A stretch of DNA of 64,000 nucleotides from Shewanella donghaensis (GCF_007567505.1 NZ_CP041783.1:3968001-4032000); one strand, 5' to 3'; counted from the first letter of the stretch, positions 36,770-46,082 are shown. Notes: generated from the letters alone by a model not told the origin. Numbers and translations are program-made.

Positions 36770-37465
36770 TTACTGAAATTCATAACTATAAGAAATGCCG
36801 ACCTTATTGGTTTTGCCGTAATCACTCTCGGAAATAAAGCCATAGAAGTTGAATGATTGCTGCTTATCAATCTTAAAACTCGCACCACCGCCAGCCCAAT
36901 AGCTAGAGTAACTATCACTGCCTCTTGCACCGCCGCCAAATGCCATTAATGTCCAACTGTCACTTATTGGTTTCATCGCAAAAGCACCAAGGTATGCACC
37001 ATGACTGGTGTTTGGTACTAGAATAAAACCTTTATCATCAACCACATCATCTTCAGCAACTTCACCATCAGTGTAGTTGTAACCCGCCATGGGGAATATC
37101 TGCCAGCCTCCAGGGGAAAAGCCAAAATAACTTAACGGAATAAAAGTACCTATGCTGTAACCATTGGCGCTGGCATCGTTATCATATTCATTACGGTTAA
37201 AATTAAAGTTAATGATGCCAAAATCAAACAGCCAAGAACCGCCCACTCTCCATTCACTGCCATCATCATTAATACGTGCGTTAACCATACGAGCAGTATC
37301 AAGACCGATCGATCCTGAAAAAGTAAATTGATCGTTATAGCCCACACCGACTTTAGTGACAATTTTAGTTGGGTCTTCATGGTGCTTATCATCGGCATTA
37401 ACCAACAATGACACCGGTAACGCACATAAAATGGAAAGTGATGTTAGTACATGAGCTTTAGCCAT
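36770..37465 (-). CDS. outer-membrane beta-barrel protein of unknown function
   Basis: 231 residues from ATG 37465, chosen because it gives a proper signal peptide (MAKAHVLTSLSILCALPVSL..., cut after VNA); longer starts add a non-signal extension. The mature part alternates strands rich in Gly and aromatics (KVGVGYNDQFTFSGSIGLD, GGSWLFDFGIINFNFNRNEY, FYGFISESDYGKTNKVGISY) and ends YSYEFQ. No exact family recognised. Divergent from the SMC-type operon, with which it shares a palindromic operator candidate. Confidence 0.8.
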   Translation of the reverse strand: MAKAHVLTSLSILCALPVSLLVNADDKHHEDPTKIVTKVGVGYNDQFTFSGSIGLDTARMVNARINDDGSEWRVGGSWLFDFGIINFNFNRNEYDNDASANGYSIGTFIPLSYFGFSPGGWQIFPMAGYNYTDGEVAEDDVVDDKGFILVPNTSHGAYLGAFAMKPISDSWTLMAFGGGARGSDSYSSYWAGGGASFKIDKQQSFNFYGFISESDYGKTNKVGISYSYEFQ

Positions 37466-37766
37466 ATGAAAAAGAGCGCCTATTAATAGATAGAGAGTGA
37501 GAATACTTGGGGACAAATTTGCCGCAGTCTATCAAAGCATGCTGAGTAATTTGGAATATCGCATATTCCAAATGGAATAATTTAACGGAGTTAGACTGTT
37601 TGCTGTTTTGTTAGGCGAGGGATTTGATGGAAATAGCGTATTATTTCATGCTTTTCTATAAGCAAAATTGCTTCATTAAGCGCTTTGATTTAACTTATAG
37701 TCCATAAGAGAAAACTTCCTAAAATCTTGTTTTTAGCCGTTGCGGATTGTACGCAAAAGGATGCCA
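37466..37766. other. 301 bp divergent region upstream of the SMC operon
   Basis: Contains the inverted repeat at 37550-37572 and a possible -10 TATAGT at 37696-37701 for the SMC gene, without a good -35. Confidence 0.5.
37550..37579. promoter_or_regulatory. palindromic operator candidate between the outer-membrane protein and SMC genes
   Basis: TTTGGAATAT (37550-37559), CGC, ATATTCCAAA (37563-37572): a perfect 10 bp inverted repeat, with an additional half-site TGGAATA directly adjoining (37573-37579). It is 84 bp from the minus-strand start codon and about 190 bp from the SMC start. Confidence 0.65.
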
Positions 37767-40700
37767 ATGCCAAGCTTGATCAGAATAGTGTTAATTAATA
37801 CTCACCTTCCAGGTGTTGTTGAACTTCAGTTAGATGGACACACCAATATTTGTGGCACCAATGCCTCAGGTAAAACGACACTGCAACGATTAGTGCCAGT
37901 ATTTTATGGTGAGTATCCTAGCCGAGTTGTGCCATCAACACGTGACAGTTTTGAGCGTTGGTATTTACCCCACGATTCAAGCTACATCATTTATGAATAT
38001 AAAAAGAGTGATGGCAAGCTGTATCAAGCATTGATGGCATCAGCAGGTGACGGCAAAGGGGTCAATTACCGCTTTATTGCCAAAGGCTTTGAGCTTGATG
38101 ATTATGTGAAAAACCGCAATGGCGACACCATTATTTGTCATACCATGGCTGAATTAGGCCGTGAGATGAAACGTCAGTCAGTGCCGCATACCAATTTGCT
38201 GAATACTCGCGAGTATCGCGCGATCATCCAGCATGACCGTAGTTTATTAACTACGGGCGGTAATAAGTCTGAACTAAGAAATTATGCGCATCAGTTTTCA
38301 TTATGTGACAGTGAATATTCACTGCGCCATATCGAAAAGTTAGCGAAAGCGGTGCATTCTAAAGAAGGCAAAATGGAAACCGTCAAATCGATGGTTGCTG
38401 CCATTTTAGAAGAAGACGGGGTAAATCCGCCAACTTCGCGATTAAACCCACAAAGAGTTGAGAGCTGGATCCGTGAGAGTCAGTTAGTCCAAGGTTTTGA
38501 ACAAATTCGTCCAGAATTTGAAAAGCTAGAACAAGAGTTTAACCAGTTACTGAGCGCCGAGCTACGTCTAGGTAGTTTAGCCAAAGGCTATCGCGGTGAT
38601 GAGACTTTTGAAGCTGAGCGCCAAGAAAACAATCAAAATGAATCTAAAGATGCTAGCTTGCAACTGCGTTTACTCGATGAAGAGTGGAAAGAAGCGCGCG
38701 ATGAAATAAGCCAAGAGCTATCATTCGCACAAGGTGATACCCGCAAATATGAAGCTGAACTTGATGCTATTGAAGATCAATATGAAGGCTTTTTAAATGC
38801 CGATATTGAGCAAGCTAAAGCGGATTTAGACAGTTTAGACAATTGGCGTAGCGATCTTGAAAATTTATCTGAGCGTCATAAGTTACAAACTGAAAAGCAC
38901 CAAGATATTGAAGCTGCTTACAGTACGCGTCGCAGTAAAATTGCCGAACAATTACATCGTGAACTAGAGTCATTGCATCAAGAGCAAGATGATAGTCGTG
39001 AAAACTGTGATGCACAGCGTGAGTCAGCAAATAACGACTTAACGCAGCTAGAGACGCTATGGCGTGAAAAAACCGATGCTGGTAAAGCACAATTTGCTGA
39101 ACAGGAATTTAAGCTAAAACTCACTCAAGGTGAATTGAAACATCAAGTTGATGGCGTCACTTACACCGAAGAAGAGAAAATGAGCTTAGCAGTTTTTGAT
39201 GAGCGTATTAGTCGCGCTGATGAAGATCAGGAAAACTGTAATCAAAAAGTTGATCGCTTATCAATTGAAGAAAGAAAACTGCGCGCCAAACGCGATCAAG
39301 TCAGTGAAGCACTTCGAATCGCCAGTGTGAGAGTCAACGAACGTCTTGCTGATGTTGACGATGTCAAAGGTATATTATTCCCTCAGTCTCATACGTTATT
39401 AGAGTTCCTTCGCAAAGAATCACCAGGTTGGGAGCAAAGCTTCGGTAAGGTCATAGCGCCAGAGTTATTACACCGTACTGACTTACATCCCCATGTTGCA
39501 GACACCAATGGTGAGGCTTTATTTGGGATTGGCTTAGATCTTAAAGCGATCGATGTCCCTGATTATGCCGCTTCAGAACAAGACTTACGTTTACGCTTAT
39601 CTAAGGCTGAAGAGGCGTTAGCACAAGCTGAAGAGTTAAAAGCTGAAAATGAAGATCAATTAGTCGCCATTAACGATCAATTAGATATTCTCAATAAAGA
39701 TCTCACCTTCGCCCGTACAGCTTATAAAAATAGCCGAGAAGATGTGCGTCGTTTATTTGATGAAAAGCGCAGTTCACAACAGCAAATCAATCAAGCGTTA
39801 TCTGACCGTAAAGCCCATGCAAGTAAACGTCTTATTCAGTTAGAAGGCGAGCTAAAACAGCAACACAATAAGCACTTAGATTGGCTAACAGAGCAAAAAG
39901 AGCAAGCACTTGAAGCGCGCATGGAAAAAAATGCCTATTGGCAAGATGTTGTCGGTGCTTTAGATAATCAGCTTGGGCAAATCAAAGCCAATATCGACAC
40001 CCGCCGAACTAATGCCAAGCAAGAGCAAAAAGCTTGTGAGACATGGTACAAAAATGAGCTTAAATCTCGTGGGGTTGATGAAGCGGCAATTGTGACTCTT
40101 AAAGGTAAAATACGTGGATTAGAAACCCAAATTAGTGATGCTGAAAAGCGTCGTAGTGATGTGCTGCGATATGATCATTGGTATCAAAATGCATGGCTCA
40201 TCGCTAAGCCTAAGCTGCAAACTGATTTATCTAAGGTGAAGCAAGCTGCACTAGAGTTTGAGCAGCAACTTGCCAATAAAACCACTGACGTTAAGCAGCG
40301 TAAGCAAAGCCTTGAAACCAGGAAGAAGGCATCAGATGCAGCGCAAGTTGAAGCCTCTGAAAATCTCACTAAATTACGCGCAGTGATGCGTAAATTGGCT
40401 GACCTTAAGTTACCTCCAAGTAAAGATGAAGCCGCTGGTGGCATCGGGGAACGTTTAAGACAAGGCGAAGAGTTATTACTGCAACGTGATTATTTATTGG
40501 GTTCTGTTAAGCAATACGTTGAGCACTTTGATTCAGTTATCGCCAGCAAATCAGGTTCGAGTTTAGCTGAATTTTGGGAGCGAGCTCGTGATGAATCGAG
40601 TTTCACCAATGATAAAGGCATTCGTTTACTGGATTACCGCAAGTTAGTGCCACAACTTGAGCAGCTATTGAATGTGATGGTGCCGCAATCATTAATGGCC

Positions 40701-41441
40701 ATTCGTGAACAAGGGCGTATTTTTGGTATCGACTTAACCGCTTATTACGATGTATTAGCAGATATCGACAGACGTATCGCCTCACAAAGTGCGCGTATTA
40801 CTCGAGAAGTCGGTGAAGAATTGTTCCTTGATGGGGTATCAGAATCTGCGGTTAAAATTCGTTCTCGCATTAGTGAATTAGAGTTTTGGCCTGAACTTGA
40901 AGTGTTCGTTAAAGCCTTCAAGCAATGGAAAGCTGATGGCTTTAGTCAGCTTCCTGATGAGCATTACACCTCAAGCATGCGCCGTGCGTTAGATATTATT
41001 GGCCGTTCAGCATTGAGCGGTGGTATTGCTAAGTTATTAGAAATCGAACTGCGATTAAAAGAAGGTAACAGTGACTTAATTATTCGCACTGACAGACAGC
41101 TTAATGAATCTTCAAGTCACGGTATGGCATATTTGATCTTGTGTAAGTTCTTACTGGCCTTTACCCGTTTATTACGGGGCAAAGCAGACGTCACTATCCA
41201 TTGGCCTATCGATGAATTAGGCACATTGCATCACACTAACGTGAAGAAGATATTTGATGCCTGTGTCAATAACAATATCAGTGTATTAGGGGCGTTCCCA
41301 AACCCCGAATCAGAAGTACTGAACTTGTTTGCTAATCGTTACATTATTAATAAACAAACCAAAAAATTGCAGGTTGTGAAACCTAAAGCTAACCCGCTTG
41401 CTGCACGCTTAAATCAACATGCCAATAAGGAAGTCATCTAA
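37767..41441 (+). CDS. SMC-like ATPase (MukB/MksB/JetC-like, DUF3584 type), first gene of an SMC-E-F operon
   Basis: 1224 residues from ATG 37767 (AAGGA five bases upstream; the ATG six bases earlier touches that site). N-terminal ATPase half: Walker A GTNASGKT (30-37), then FERWYLPHDS. The GKT and YLP motifs and the length fit what I recall of DUF3584. A long central coiled coil (about 255-930) is broken near 540-590, a possible hinge. C-terminal half: a signature-like NESSSHGMAYLILCKF (about 1113-1128) and Walker B IHWPIDELG (D1149, E1150). Head-coil-hinge-coil-head is the SMC plan; MukB is longer, near 1480. The next gene overlaps by one base. Chromosome organisation or plasmid defence is inferred from family, not shown. 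Confidence 0.85.
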   Translation: MPSLIRIVLINTHLPGVVELQLDGHTNICGTNASGKTTLQRLVPVFYGEYPSRVVPSTRDSFERWYLPHDSSYIIYEYKKSDGKLYQALMASAGDGKGVNYRFIAKGFELDDYVKNRNGDTIICHTMAELGREMKRQSVPHTNLLNTREYRAIIQHDRSLLTTGGNKSELRNYAHQFSLCDSEYSLRHIEKLAKAVHSKEGKMETVKSMVAAILEEDGVNPPTSRLNPQRVESWIRESQLVQGFEQIRPEFEKLEQEFNQLLSAELRLGSLAKGYRGDETFEAERQENNQNESKDASLQLRLLDEEWKEARDEISQELSFAQGDTRKYEAELDAIEDQYEGFLNADIEQAKADLDSLDNWRSDLENLSERHKLQTEKHQDIEAAYSTRRSKIAEQLHRELESLHQEQDDSRENCDAQRESANNDLTQLETLWREKTDAGKAQFAEQEFKLKLTQGELKHQVDGVTYTEEEKMSLAVFDERISRADEDQENCNQKVDRLSIEERKLRAKRDQVSEALRIASVRVNERLADVDDVKGILFPQSHTLLEFLRKESPGWEQSFGKVIAPELLHRTDLHPHVADTNGEALFGIGLDLKAIDVPDYAASEQDLRLRLSKAEEALAQAEELKAENEDQLVAINDQLDILNKDLTFARTAYKNSREDVRRLFDEKRSSQQQINQALSDRKAHASKRLIQLEGELKQQHNKHLDWLTEQKEQALEARMEKNAYWQDVVGALDNQLGQIKANIDTRRTNAKQEQKACETWYKNELKSRGVDEAAIVTLKGKIRGLETQISDAEKRRSDVLRYDHWYQNAWLIAKPKLQTDLSKVKQAALEFEQQLANKTTDVKQRKQSLETRKKASDAAQVEASENLTKLRAVMRKLADLKLPPSKDEAAGGIGERLRQGEELLLQRDYLLGSVKQYVEHFDSVIASKSGSSLAEFWERARDESSFTNDKGIRLLDYRKLVPQLEQLLNVMVPQSLMAIREQGRIFGIDLTAYYDVLADIDRRIASQSARITREVGEELFLDGVSESAVKIRSRISELEFWPELEVFVKAFKQWKADGFSQLPDEHYTSSMRRALDIIGRSALSGGIAKLLEIELRLKEGNSDLIIRTDRQLNESSSHGMAYLILCKFLLAFTRLLRGKADVTIHWPIDELGTLHHTNVKKIFDACVNNNISVLGAFPNPESEVLNLFANRYIINKQTKKLQVVKPKANPLAARLNQHANKEVI

Positions 41442-42103
41442 TGTCTGACATGATAGAAACTACTGAGACAACATTGGTTGGCACTGGCATGTTAATCGAG
41501 CAGCTTTTACGGGGGGAGTTTATTTGTCGCACCACCAATGAAGATGGCTGGCGTGCGCTTAAAAGCAGTTCCACTTTTGAGAAAGTTGAGCTGTACTTGA
41601 ATCAAATAAACCGCACCATTTCTTCTGCGGCAGAAGGCGATGTGTTCTTTTGCGGTTATCAACAACTGGGTGAGCAAGAACGTAAAGTGATATCTAGTCA
41701 GTTTAAAGATATTTGTTCAGCGTTAATTCCCTTGGTTGAATGGTTGGTGTTAGTCCAAGAAAGTAGCGGCCAAGATGCGCCTTTAAGTGAAGGCGCACCG
41801 ATACGGTTAACCGAACTTCAAGCCCGAATCGAAGATACGCCAGCGTTTATGGAGCAACTGGCTAAGTTGAGCCAATACCGCCTATTCGGTTCAACCAGTA
41901 GTAATGCCGATAACCAAATTAAATTGGTATTTAAACGGTTAGTTGAGTTGGGCTATTTGATCAAGCCAAATACTGAAAAACAGATTTATATCGCCACCGG
42001 TAAACTCGATTATTTGTATGAAGTGATCCGCTTTATTGATGAAACTGAAGGGTTAAGCCTAGAGGCGCAAGCTGAAACGGCGACTCAAAGAGATTTAATG
42101 TGA
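41441..42103 (+). CDS. MukE/MksE/JetB-like accessory subunit of the SMC complex
   Basis: 220 residues. The ATG shares its A with the stop of the SMC gene (TAATG), so translation is coupled; AAGGAAG lies seven bases upstream. The start LIEQLLRGEFICRTTNEDGW, then a VELYLNQINR helix and a GDVFFCGYQQL strand, follow the pattern of MukE-type (DUF4194) subunits: LL-x-G, a conserved Trp and an amphipathic tail. Two winged-helix domains are likely. Assignment relies on pattern and position and would benefit from structure comparison. Confidence 0.7.
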   Translation: MSDMIETTETTLVGTGMLIEQLLRGEFICRTTNEDGWRALKSSSTFEKVELYLNQINRTISSAAEGDVFFCGYQQLGEQERKVISSQFKDICSALIPLVEWLVLVQESSGQDAPLSEGAPIRLTELQARIEDTPAFMEQLAKLSQYRLFGSTSSNADNQIKLVFKRLVELGYLIKPNTEKQIYIATGKLDYLYEVIRFIDETEGLSLEAQAETATQRDLM

Positions 42104-42126
42104 GCAAGCTAATGAGAGGGATTTTT

Positions 42127-42162
42127 ATGAAAAACTTAACATTAGGGGATCGCGATGAGTAA
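42127..42162 (+). CDS. 11-codon coupling ORF ahead of the F-like gene
   Basis: MKNLTLGDRDE and stop. Its ATG has GAGAGGG six bases upstream, better than the site of the next gene. The TAA stop overlaps the start region of the F-like gene (ATG at 42155), so ribosomes ending here would restart on it. Peptide function is doubtful; a role in translation coupling is more likely. Confidence 0.5.
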   Translation: MKNLTLGDRDE

Positions 42163-43375
42163 TAATTTACATCAAGCGGGGGTTAAGCTACTTAAGCAGT
42201 TAAGCCGTCATTCTGATGTGGTTATGGATGCCTATCTTGCGGGCTCTATCAGTGAGCAAACCCATGATGGCGCAGTGATTGAAAAGCTCAAAAAGAGTGG
42301 CATTTTATGGCGACCTGAACCCGATGAAGAGCTGCGGTTAAAACGTTCAGTGAGAGCTTTACTTGAAGAGGCGTTAAGTGATGAGCGCAATCGTCAAATT
42401 GATTCTAATGTTGGCTCGGCGCTTAGCACCATAAAAACCTTGGCGGACCACTATAAAGAAGCCAGACACAACATTGACTATAGCGCTGCAGAAGCTTATT
42501 TAGCTGACCTAAATGAACATGTATATAGCTTTACTGACAGCCTACGTTATTCAATCCGCGTATTGTGGGGGAGAATTAACAATGAATTTGGCTATGTTGG
42601 CAGTATTAACGCTAAAATTCGTGAAAATGAATTAGCCCAAAGTCAGGTATCTGAATTACTCAATGGATTAGAAATGATCCAGTTTAGTGAACTCAGTGAT
42701 ATTGCTGGCGATATACGTGAATTGAGACGCTTATTGGTTACCAATCTTCAAGAAACCTTGAGTCAGTGCATTCAGGAAATCAGTGCAGTACAAGGGCGCT
42801 TACTAGAACTCTTGGGTCGATTCCGCCAAATTCAGGGACGTACTCGATTATTAAAGGGCTTTTTACTGCACACCGATTTACATCCTGATTATCAGCCTGA
42901 CGATCATGTAGCACACAAATTTGTGCCGAATTTGTTCAATTGTGCAGAAGCGGTTATCAAGCCTGCCAGTGTTGATGTTAGCAATGATAGCCATGAACTT
43001 ATTTTGCTAGAAACTGTGGCGAAAATAAAAGCCATTAGTCGTGATTTATTGCCGCCTAAAGTGCGTGAGCACGATGTGTCAATGACGGTGGGTGAAGTGG
43101 AAGATTTTGATATTCCAGATAACCCTCTTAAGTTAGCCGTTGATGAGTATTTCTGCGCTGTGATTGATTCAGGGGTTCGACAATCAGCATTGGAATATTT
43201 AGAAGAGAATAAGTTGCAGTGGGCATCTGAGAATTGGCTTTATCAAGTGATTGGCGGCTACGAAGGTTTACCTGACGAGCATAAAGCCTATTTTGAACTT
43301 GAGCCCATAGGTCATCCTGATCCTGTTTATAGCGGTAACTTCATGATCTCTGATGTGGAGCTGTGGTTAGCTTAA
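42155..43375 (+). CDS. kleisin-like subunit (MukF/MksF/JetA-like, tentative), third gene of the SMC operon
   Basis: 406 residues. N-terminal winged-helix-like region (about 1-90: KLLKQLSRHSDVVMDAYLAG, ILWRPEPDEELRLKRSVRAL), a long helical middle (about 100-230), a linker, and a C-terminal winged-helix-like region (about 320-405). This N-wHTH, helical middle, C-wHTH plan is that of kleisins. JetA/MukF are somewhat longer (about 440-500). GGGGAT precedes the ATG by five bases. No JetD-like nuclease gene follows; the operon ends with a terminator. Confidence 0.65.
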   Translation: MSNNLHQAGVKLLKQLSRHSDVVMDAYLAGSISEQTHDGAVIEKLKKSGILWRPEPDEELRLKRSVRALLEEALSDERNRQIDSNVGSALSTIKTLADHYKEARHNIDYSAAEAYLADLNEHVYSFTDSLRYSIRVLWGRINNEFGYVGSINAKIRENELAQSQVSELLNGLEMIQFSELSDIAGDIRELRRLLVTNLQETLSQCIQEISAVQGRLLELLGRFRQIQGRTRLLKGFLLHTDLHPDYQPDDHVAHKFVPNLFNCAEAVIKPASVDVSNDSHELILLETVAKIKAISRDLLPPKVREHDVSMTVGEVEDFDIPDNPLKLAVDEYFCAVIDSGVRQSALEYLEENKLQWASENWLYQVIGGYEGLPDEHKAYFELEPIGHPDPVYSGNFMISDVELWLA

Positions 43376-43403
43376 ATTAAGTGGTGGTTGATTTAATGCA
43401 TAC

Positions 43404-43440
43404 AAAAAAAGCGATTAGGTTTATGCCTAGTCGCTTTTTT
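43404..43440 (+). terminator. terminator of the SMC operon
   Basis: AAAAAAGCGATTAGG and CCTAGTCGCTTTTTT (one wobble pair) with a 6-nt loop, 28 bp after the last stop. Confidence 0.9.
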
Positions 43441-43950
43441 ATGTAGATGATATTAACGAATTTGTTTGATTAAGGTTACTGAGCTGAAGCTGTGGTTAAC
43501 ATTCTAGCTTGTCGCTTTTTAGAAATAAATGTTGCGACTAAGCAGTTTGCTAGTTTATCGCGGAATGAACACCTAAACGGCCAGTGAGCATCACTGTATT
43601 GTCTGTTTTTTTTAGAACTTAATGCTGTTGTTTTTGTGTTTTTTGGTTTTCGAAACTATAGAGTAATTAATAATAAATAATTATTAGATAAAATTGTTTA
43701 TTATCAAGTTATTACTGGTGGTTGTAAATTTTACTATTCAAACCACTGCCCAACTTATTGATCTGTAACATTGTAATATGTTGCATCTTGTCTCAGTATC
43801 CACGACGTAAAAATAACTAAAATTAAATTTCAGTCGTTTTTAGTACTTCTTTGTCGCCAGCAACACTAATTTTATGGTGCAGCCAATTAAACGTTGTCGC
43901 GAATAATAAACAGTACTAAAGCCGACTTTTCACTAGGAACACGAGAACTT
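43441..43950. other. 510 bp region upstream of the dicarboxylate symporter gene
   Basis: Very AT-rich in the middle (about 43660-43720, with TAATAATAAATAATTATTA). Minor inverted repeats: CAGTGA-GCA-TCACTG near 43581 and AACAT-N6-ATGTT near 43768. No ORF is convincing. It presumably holds the symporter promoter. Confidence 0.5.
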
Positions 43951-45192
43951 ATGACCAAATCATTGTCTACTCGAATTTTTATCGGGTTATTTTTAGGTGT
44001 GCTACTGGGTAGCATTGTTCAGTTTGCTTTAGCTGATGTGAGCTTTTTTTCTGAAACCTTAGTCAATACTGCCAGTGGAATTGGCACCATGTTCGTTAAT
44101 ATGATCATGATGCTCGTTGTGCCATTGGTTTTTGTGAGTATTGTTTGTGGCGTTTGTGAGCTACAGGATTTAAAAAGCTTTGGCCGTTTGGGTGGTAAGA
44201 CATTTGGCTTTTATATTATTAATACCTTAGTGGCAATCTTGGCGGCATTTGCAGTCGCTATGCTGATTGAACCAGGTAAAGGCGTCGATATGTCTAGCGA
44301 CGTTGGCACAGTAATTACCGCCACTGAGTTACCAAACTTAATGCAACTGATTGTTAGCATTGTTCCGAATAACCCATTTTCGGCATTCACTTCAGGCAAC
44401 ATGCTGCAAGTGATCTTCATGGCATTGCTGTTAGGTGGCGTGATTAAATCAATGGGCGAAGCGGTTAGCGGTGCTGTAAAAGGCTTCCAAACAGCAAACA
44501 AAATCATGATGCGCTTAATCTCCGTGGTGATGAGTTTAGCGCCTATTGGTGTGTTTGCTTTAATGTTCAAGTTAGGTGCAACCCTAGAGCCTGCCATTTT
44601 TGTCAGTGTGGTTGAATACCTAGTGATTATTCTTGCACTGTTATTGTTCTGGATATTTGTGGTGTACCCGACTGCTGTAGGGGTCTTTACGCCAGTATCA
44701 GCATCAACTTTCCGTGCTAAAACTAAAGAACAAATCTTATTTTCGCTTTCTACAGCAAGCTCGAATGCAACCATTCCTGTGACGATGAGAACGCTAACTG
44801 ACAAGTTAGATGTCAGCCGTGCAGTCGCGGGTTTTGGTGTTCCATTAGGGGCAACGATGAACATGGGCGGAGTATCAATTTACATTACTATTGCCATTTT
44901 CTTTGTTGCTAACGCCTTTGGTATGCCGATAACAGCAGATCAGATTCCATCATTGTTATTCAGTGTATTCCTATTGTCTGTTGGTGCTGGTGGTGTTCCC
45001 GGTGGTGGAATGGTGATGATTGGTGTACTGATTTATCAACTGGGTTTACCTGTGGAAGCATTCGCTATTGTAGCGGCATTGGATCGTATCATTGATATGG
45101 TACTGACTTCTTGTAATGTGGTTGGCGATACTGCGGTATTGACGATTGTAGACCAAACTGAAAAACCACATCAGGTCGATGCTAATTCGTAG
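43951..45192 (+). CDS. dicarboxylate/amino acid:cation symporter (DAACS family)
   Basis: 413 residues from ATG 43951; an in-frame TTG 19 codons upstream adds a non-membrane extension and is unlikely. Opens MTKSLSTRIFIGLFLGVLLG, with eight membrane helices and two re-entrant hairpins. Family signatures: the serine-rich SLSTASSNATIPVT hairpin, NMGGVSIYITIA (NMDGT-like) and SVGAGGVPGGGMVMIGVLI. Imports a dicarboxylate or amino acid (glutamate, aspartate, fumarate) with Na+ or H+; the exact substrate cannot be read from sequence. Confidence 0.92.
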   Translation: MTKSLSTRIFIGLFLGVLLGSIVQFALADVSFFSETLVNTASGIGTMFVNMIMMLVVPLVFVSIVCGVCELQDLKSFGRLGGKTFGFYIINTLVAILAAFAVAMLIEPGKGVDMSSDVGTVITATELPNLMQLIVSIVPNNPFSAFTSGNMLQVIFMALLLGGVIKSMGEAVSGAVKGFQTANKIMMRLISVVMSLAPIGVFALMFKLGATLEPAIFVSVVEYLVIILALLLFWIFVVYPTAVGVFTPVSASTFRAKTKEQILFSLSTASSNATIPVTMRTLTDKLDVSRAVAGFGVPLGATMNMGGVSIYITIAIFFVANAFGMPITADQIPSLLFSVFLLSVGAGGVPGGGMVMIGVLIYQLGLPVEAFAIVAALDRIIDMVLTSCNVVGDTAVLTIVDQTEKPHQVDANS

Positions 45193-45250
45193 CGCGTTTT
45201 CGAAGTCTAAATAGTTGCTATTGTTAATCACTCACTAAACTGTTTAATAT

Positions 45251-45276
45251 AAAAGCCTGCAATTGCAGGCTTTTTT
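45251..45276 (+). terminator. terminator of the symporter gene
   Basis: AAAAGCCTGCAA and TTGCAGGCTTTT form a perfect palindrome followed by TT. Confidence 0.9.
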
Positions 45277-45326
45277 GTATGCGCGATTTAATTTATACCT
45301 AGCTCTTCTCTAACAAGGAACACTCA

Positions 45327-46082
45327 GTGAAGCACCTTCTTATATTTACACTACTCGGCAGTCTATTGATGACAGGCTGTCAATCTGCACATCATGCTGA
45401 TGCATTGCCACAATACACGTTTACACCAGATGCTAATTACCCCGAAACAGTTGCAGCAACTCAGGAAAAGGCATTACAGCAGCAGAAGTTACTCTTGGTC
45501 GTGTTGGGAGCACAGTGGTGCCATGACAGTCGTGGTTTAGCAGGTAAATTCTCTGATCCCAAAATGCAAACAGTGTTGAAGCAACGTTTTGAAACGGTCT
45601 TTATTGACGTTGAATACTTTGAAGACCGCCACGCTATAGCACAACAATTCGGGTATCCAGCTTATTTTGGTACGCCAACGGTATTAGTTGTTGATCCTAA
45701 AACTAGTAAGCTTTTAAATCGTGAAACGGTGCCCATTTGGCAAAGTGGGGATAGCGTGCCGCTTGATGAGTATATTGATTACTTTAGTTACGTTGGAAAA
45801 GTTGCGCCTTTGCCTGTCATTGATTCAGAGCAGTTATCTGATTTTACACAAGCCCAAGTCGCGCGCTTGAAGCAAGCTTTTGATTATCTCCGGCCTGTAT
45901 GGAAAGACGTGAGAGGGGGCACGCAGAAAGATTCAACTGAACTCTCTATTATCGCTACTGAAGTGTGGAAATTTCGCGTTCAGTTACAAAAAAATATTAA
46001 TATTATGAACGAGCAACTTAGACAAAACCCACAAATAGAGCTGGTTATACCGAGTTATGAGAAGTTTAGCTGGGAGAGTTAA
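45327..46082 (+). CDS. thioredoxin-fold lipoprotein with a single active-site cysteine
   Basis: 251 residues, GTG start with AAGGAA six bases upstream. Lipobox LMTGC (C18) anchors it to a membrane. The thioredoxin-like fold follows: LLLVVLGAQWCHDSRGL with C65 as the only active-site Cys (WCHDS instead of WCxxC), a VEYFEDRHAIAQQFG helix and the cis-Pro loop in FGTPTVLVVDP. A monothiol site suggests a binding or isomerase-like role rather than dithiol exchange. A helical C-terminal part of about 90 residues has no known match to me. Confidence 0.8.
   Translation: MKHLLIFTLLGSLLMTGCQSAHHADALPQYTFTPDANYPETVAATQEKALQQQKLLLVVLGAQWCHDSRGLAGKFSDPKMQTVLKQRFETVFIDVEYFEDRHAIAQQFGYPAYFGTPTVLVVDPKTSKLLNRETVPIWQSGDSVPLDEYIDYFSYVGKVAPLPVIDSEQLSDFTQAQVARLKQAFDYLRPVWKDVRGGTQKDSTELSIIATEVWKFRVQLQKNINIMNEQLRQNPQIELVIPSYEKFSWES

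Noticed and set aside
43376..43950. a JetD-like nuclease or toxin gene after the SMC operon
   Set aside because: The region after the operon is a terminator and AT-rich non-coding DNA; no ORF of useful length is present.
44211..44864. 217-codon open frame on the minus strand inside the symporter gene
   Set aside because: It lies wholly inside a well-supported DAACS gene, has low-complexity Thr/Ile-rich content and no ribosome site.
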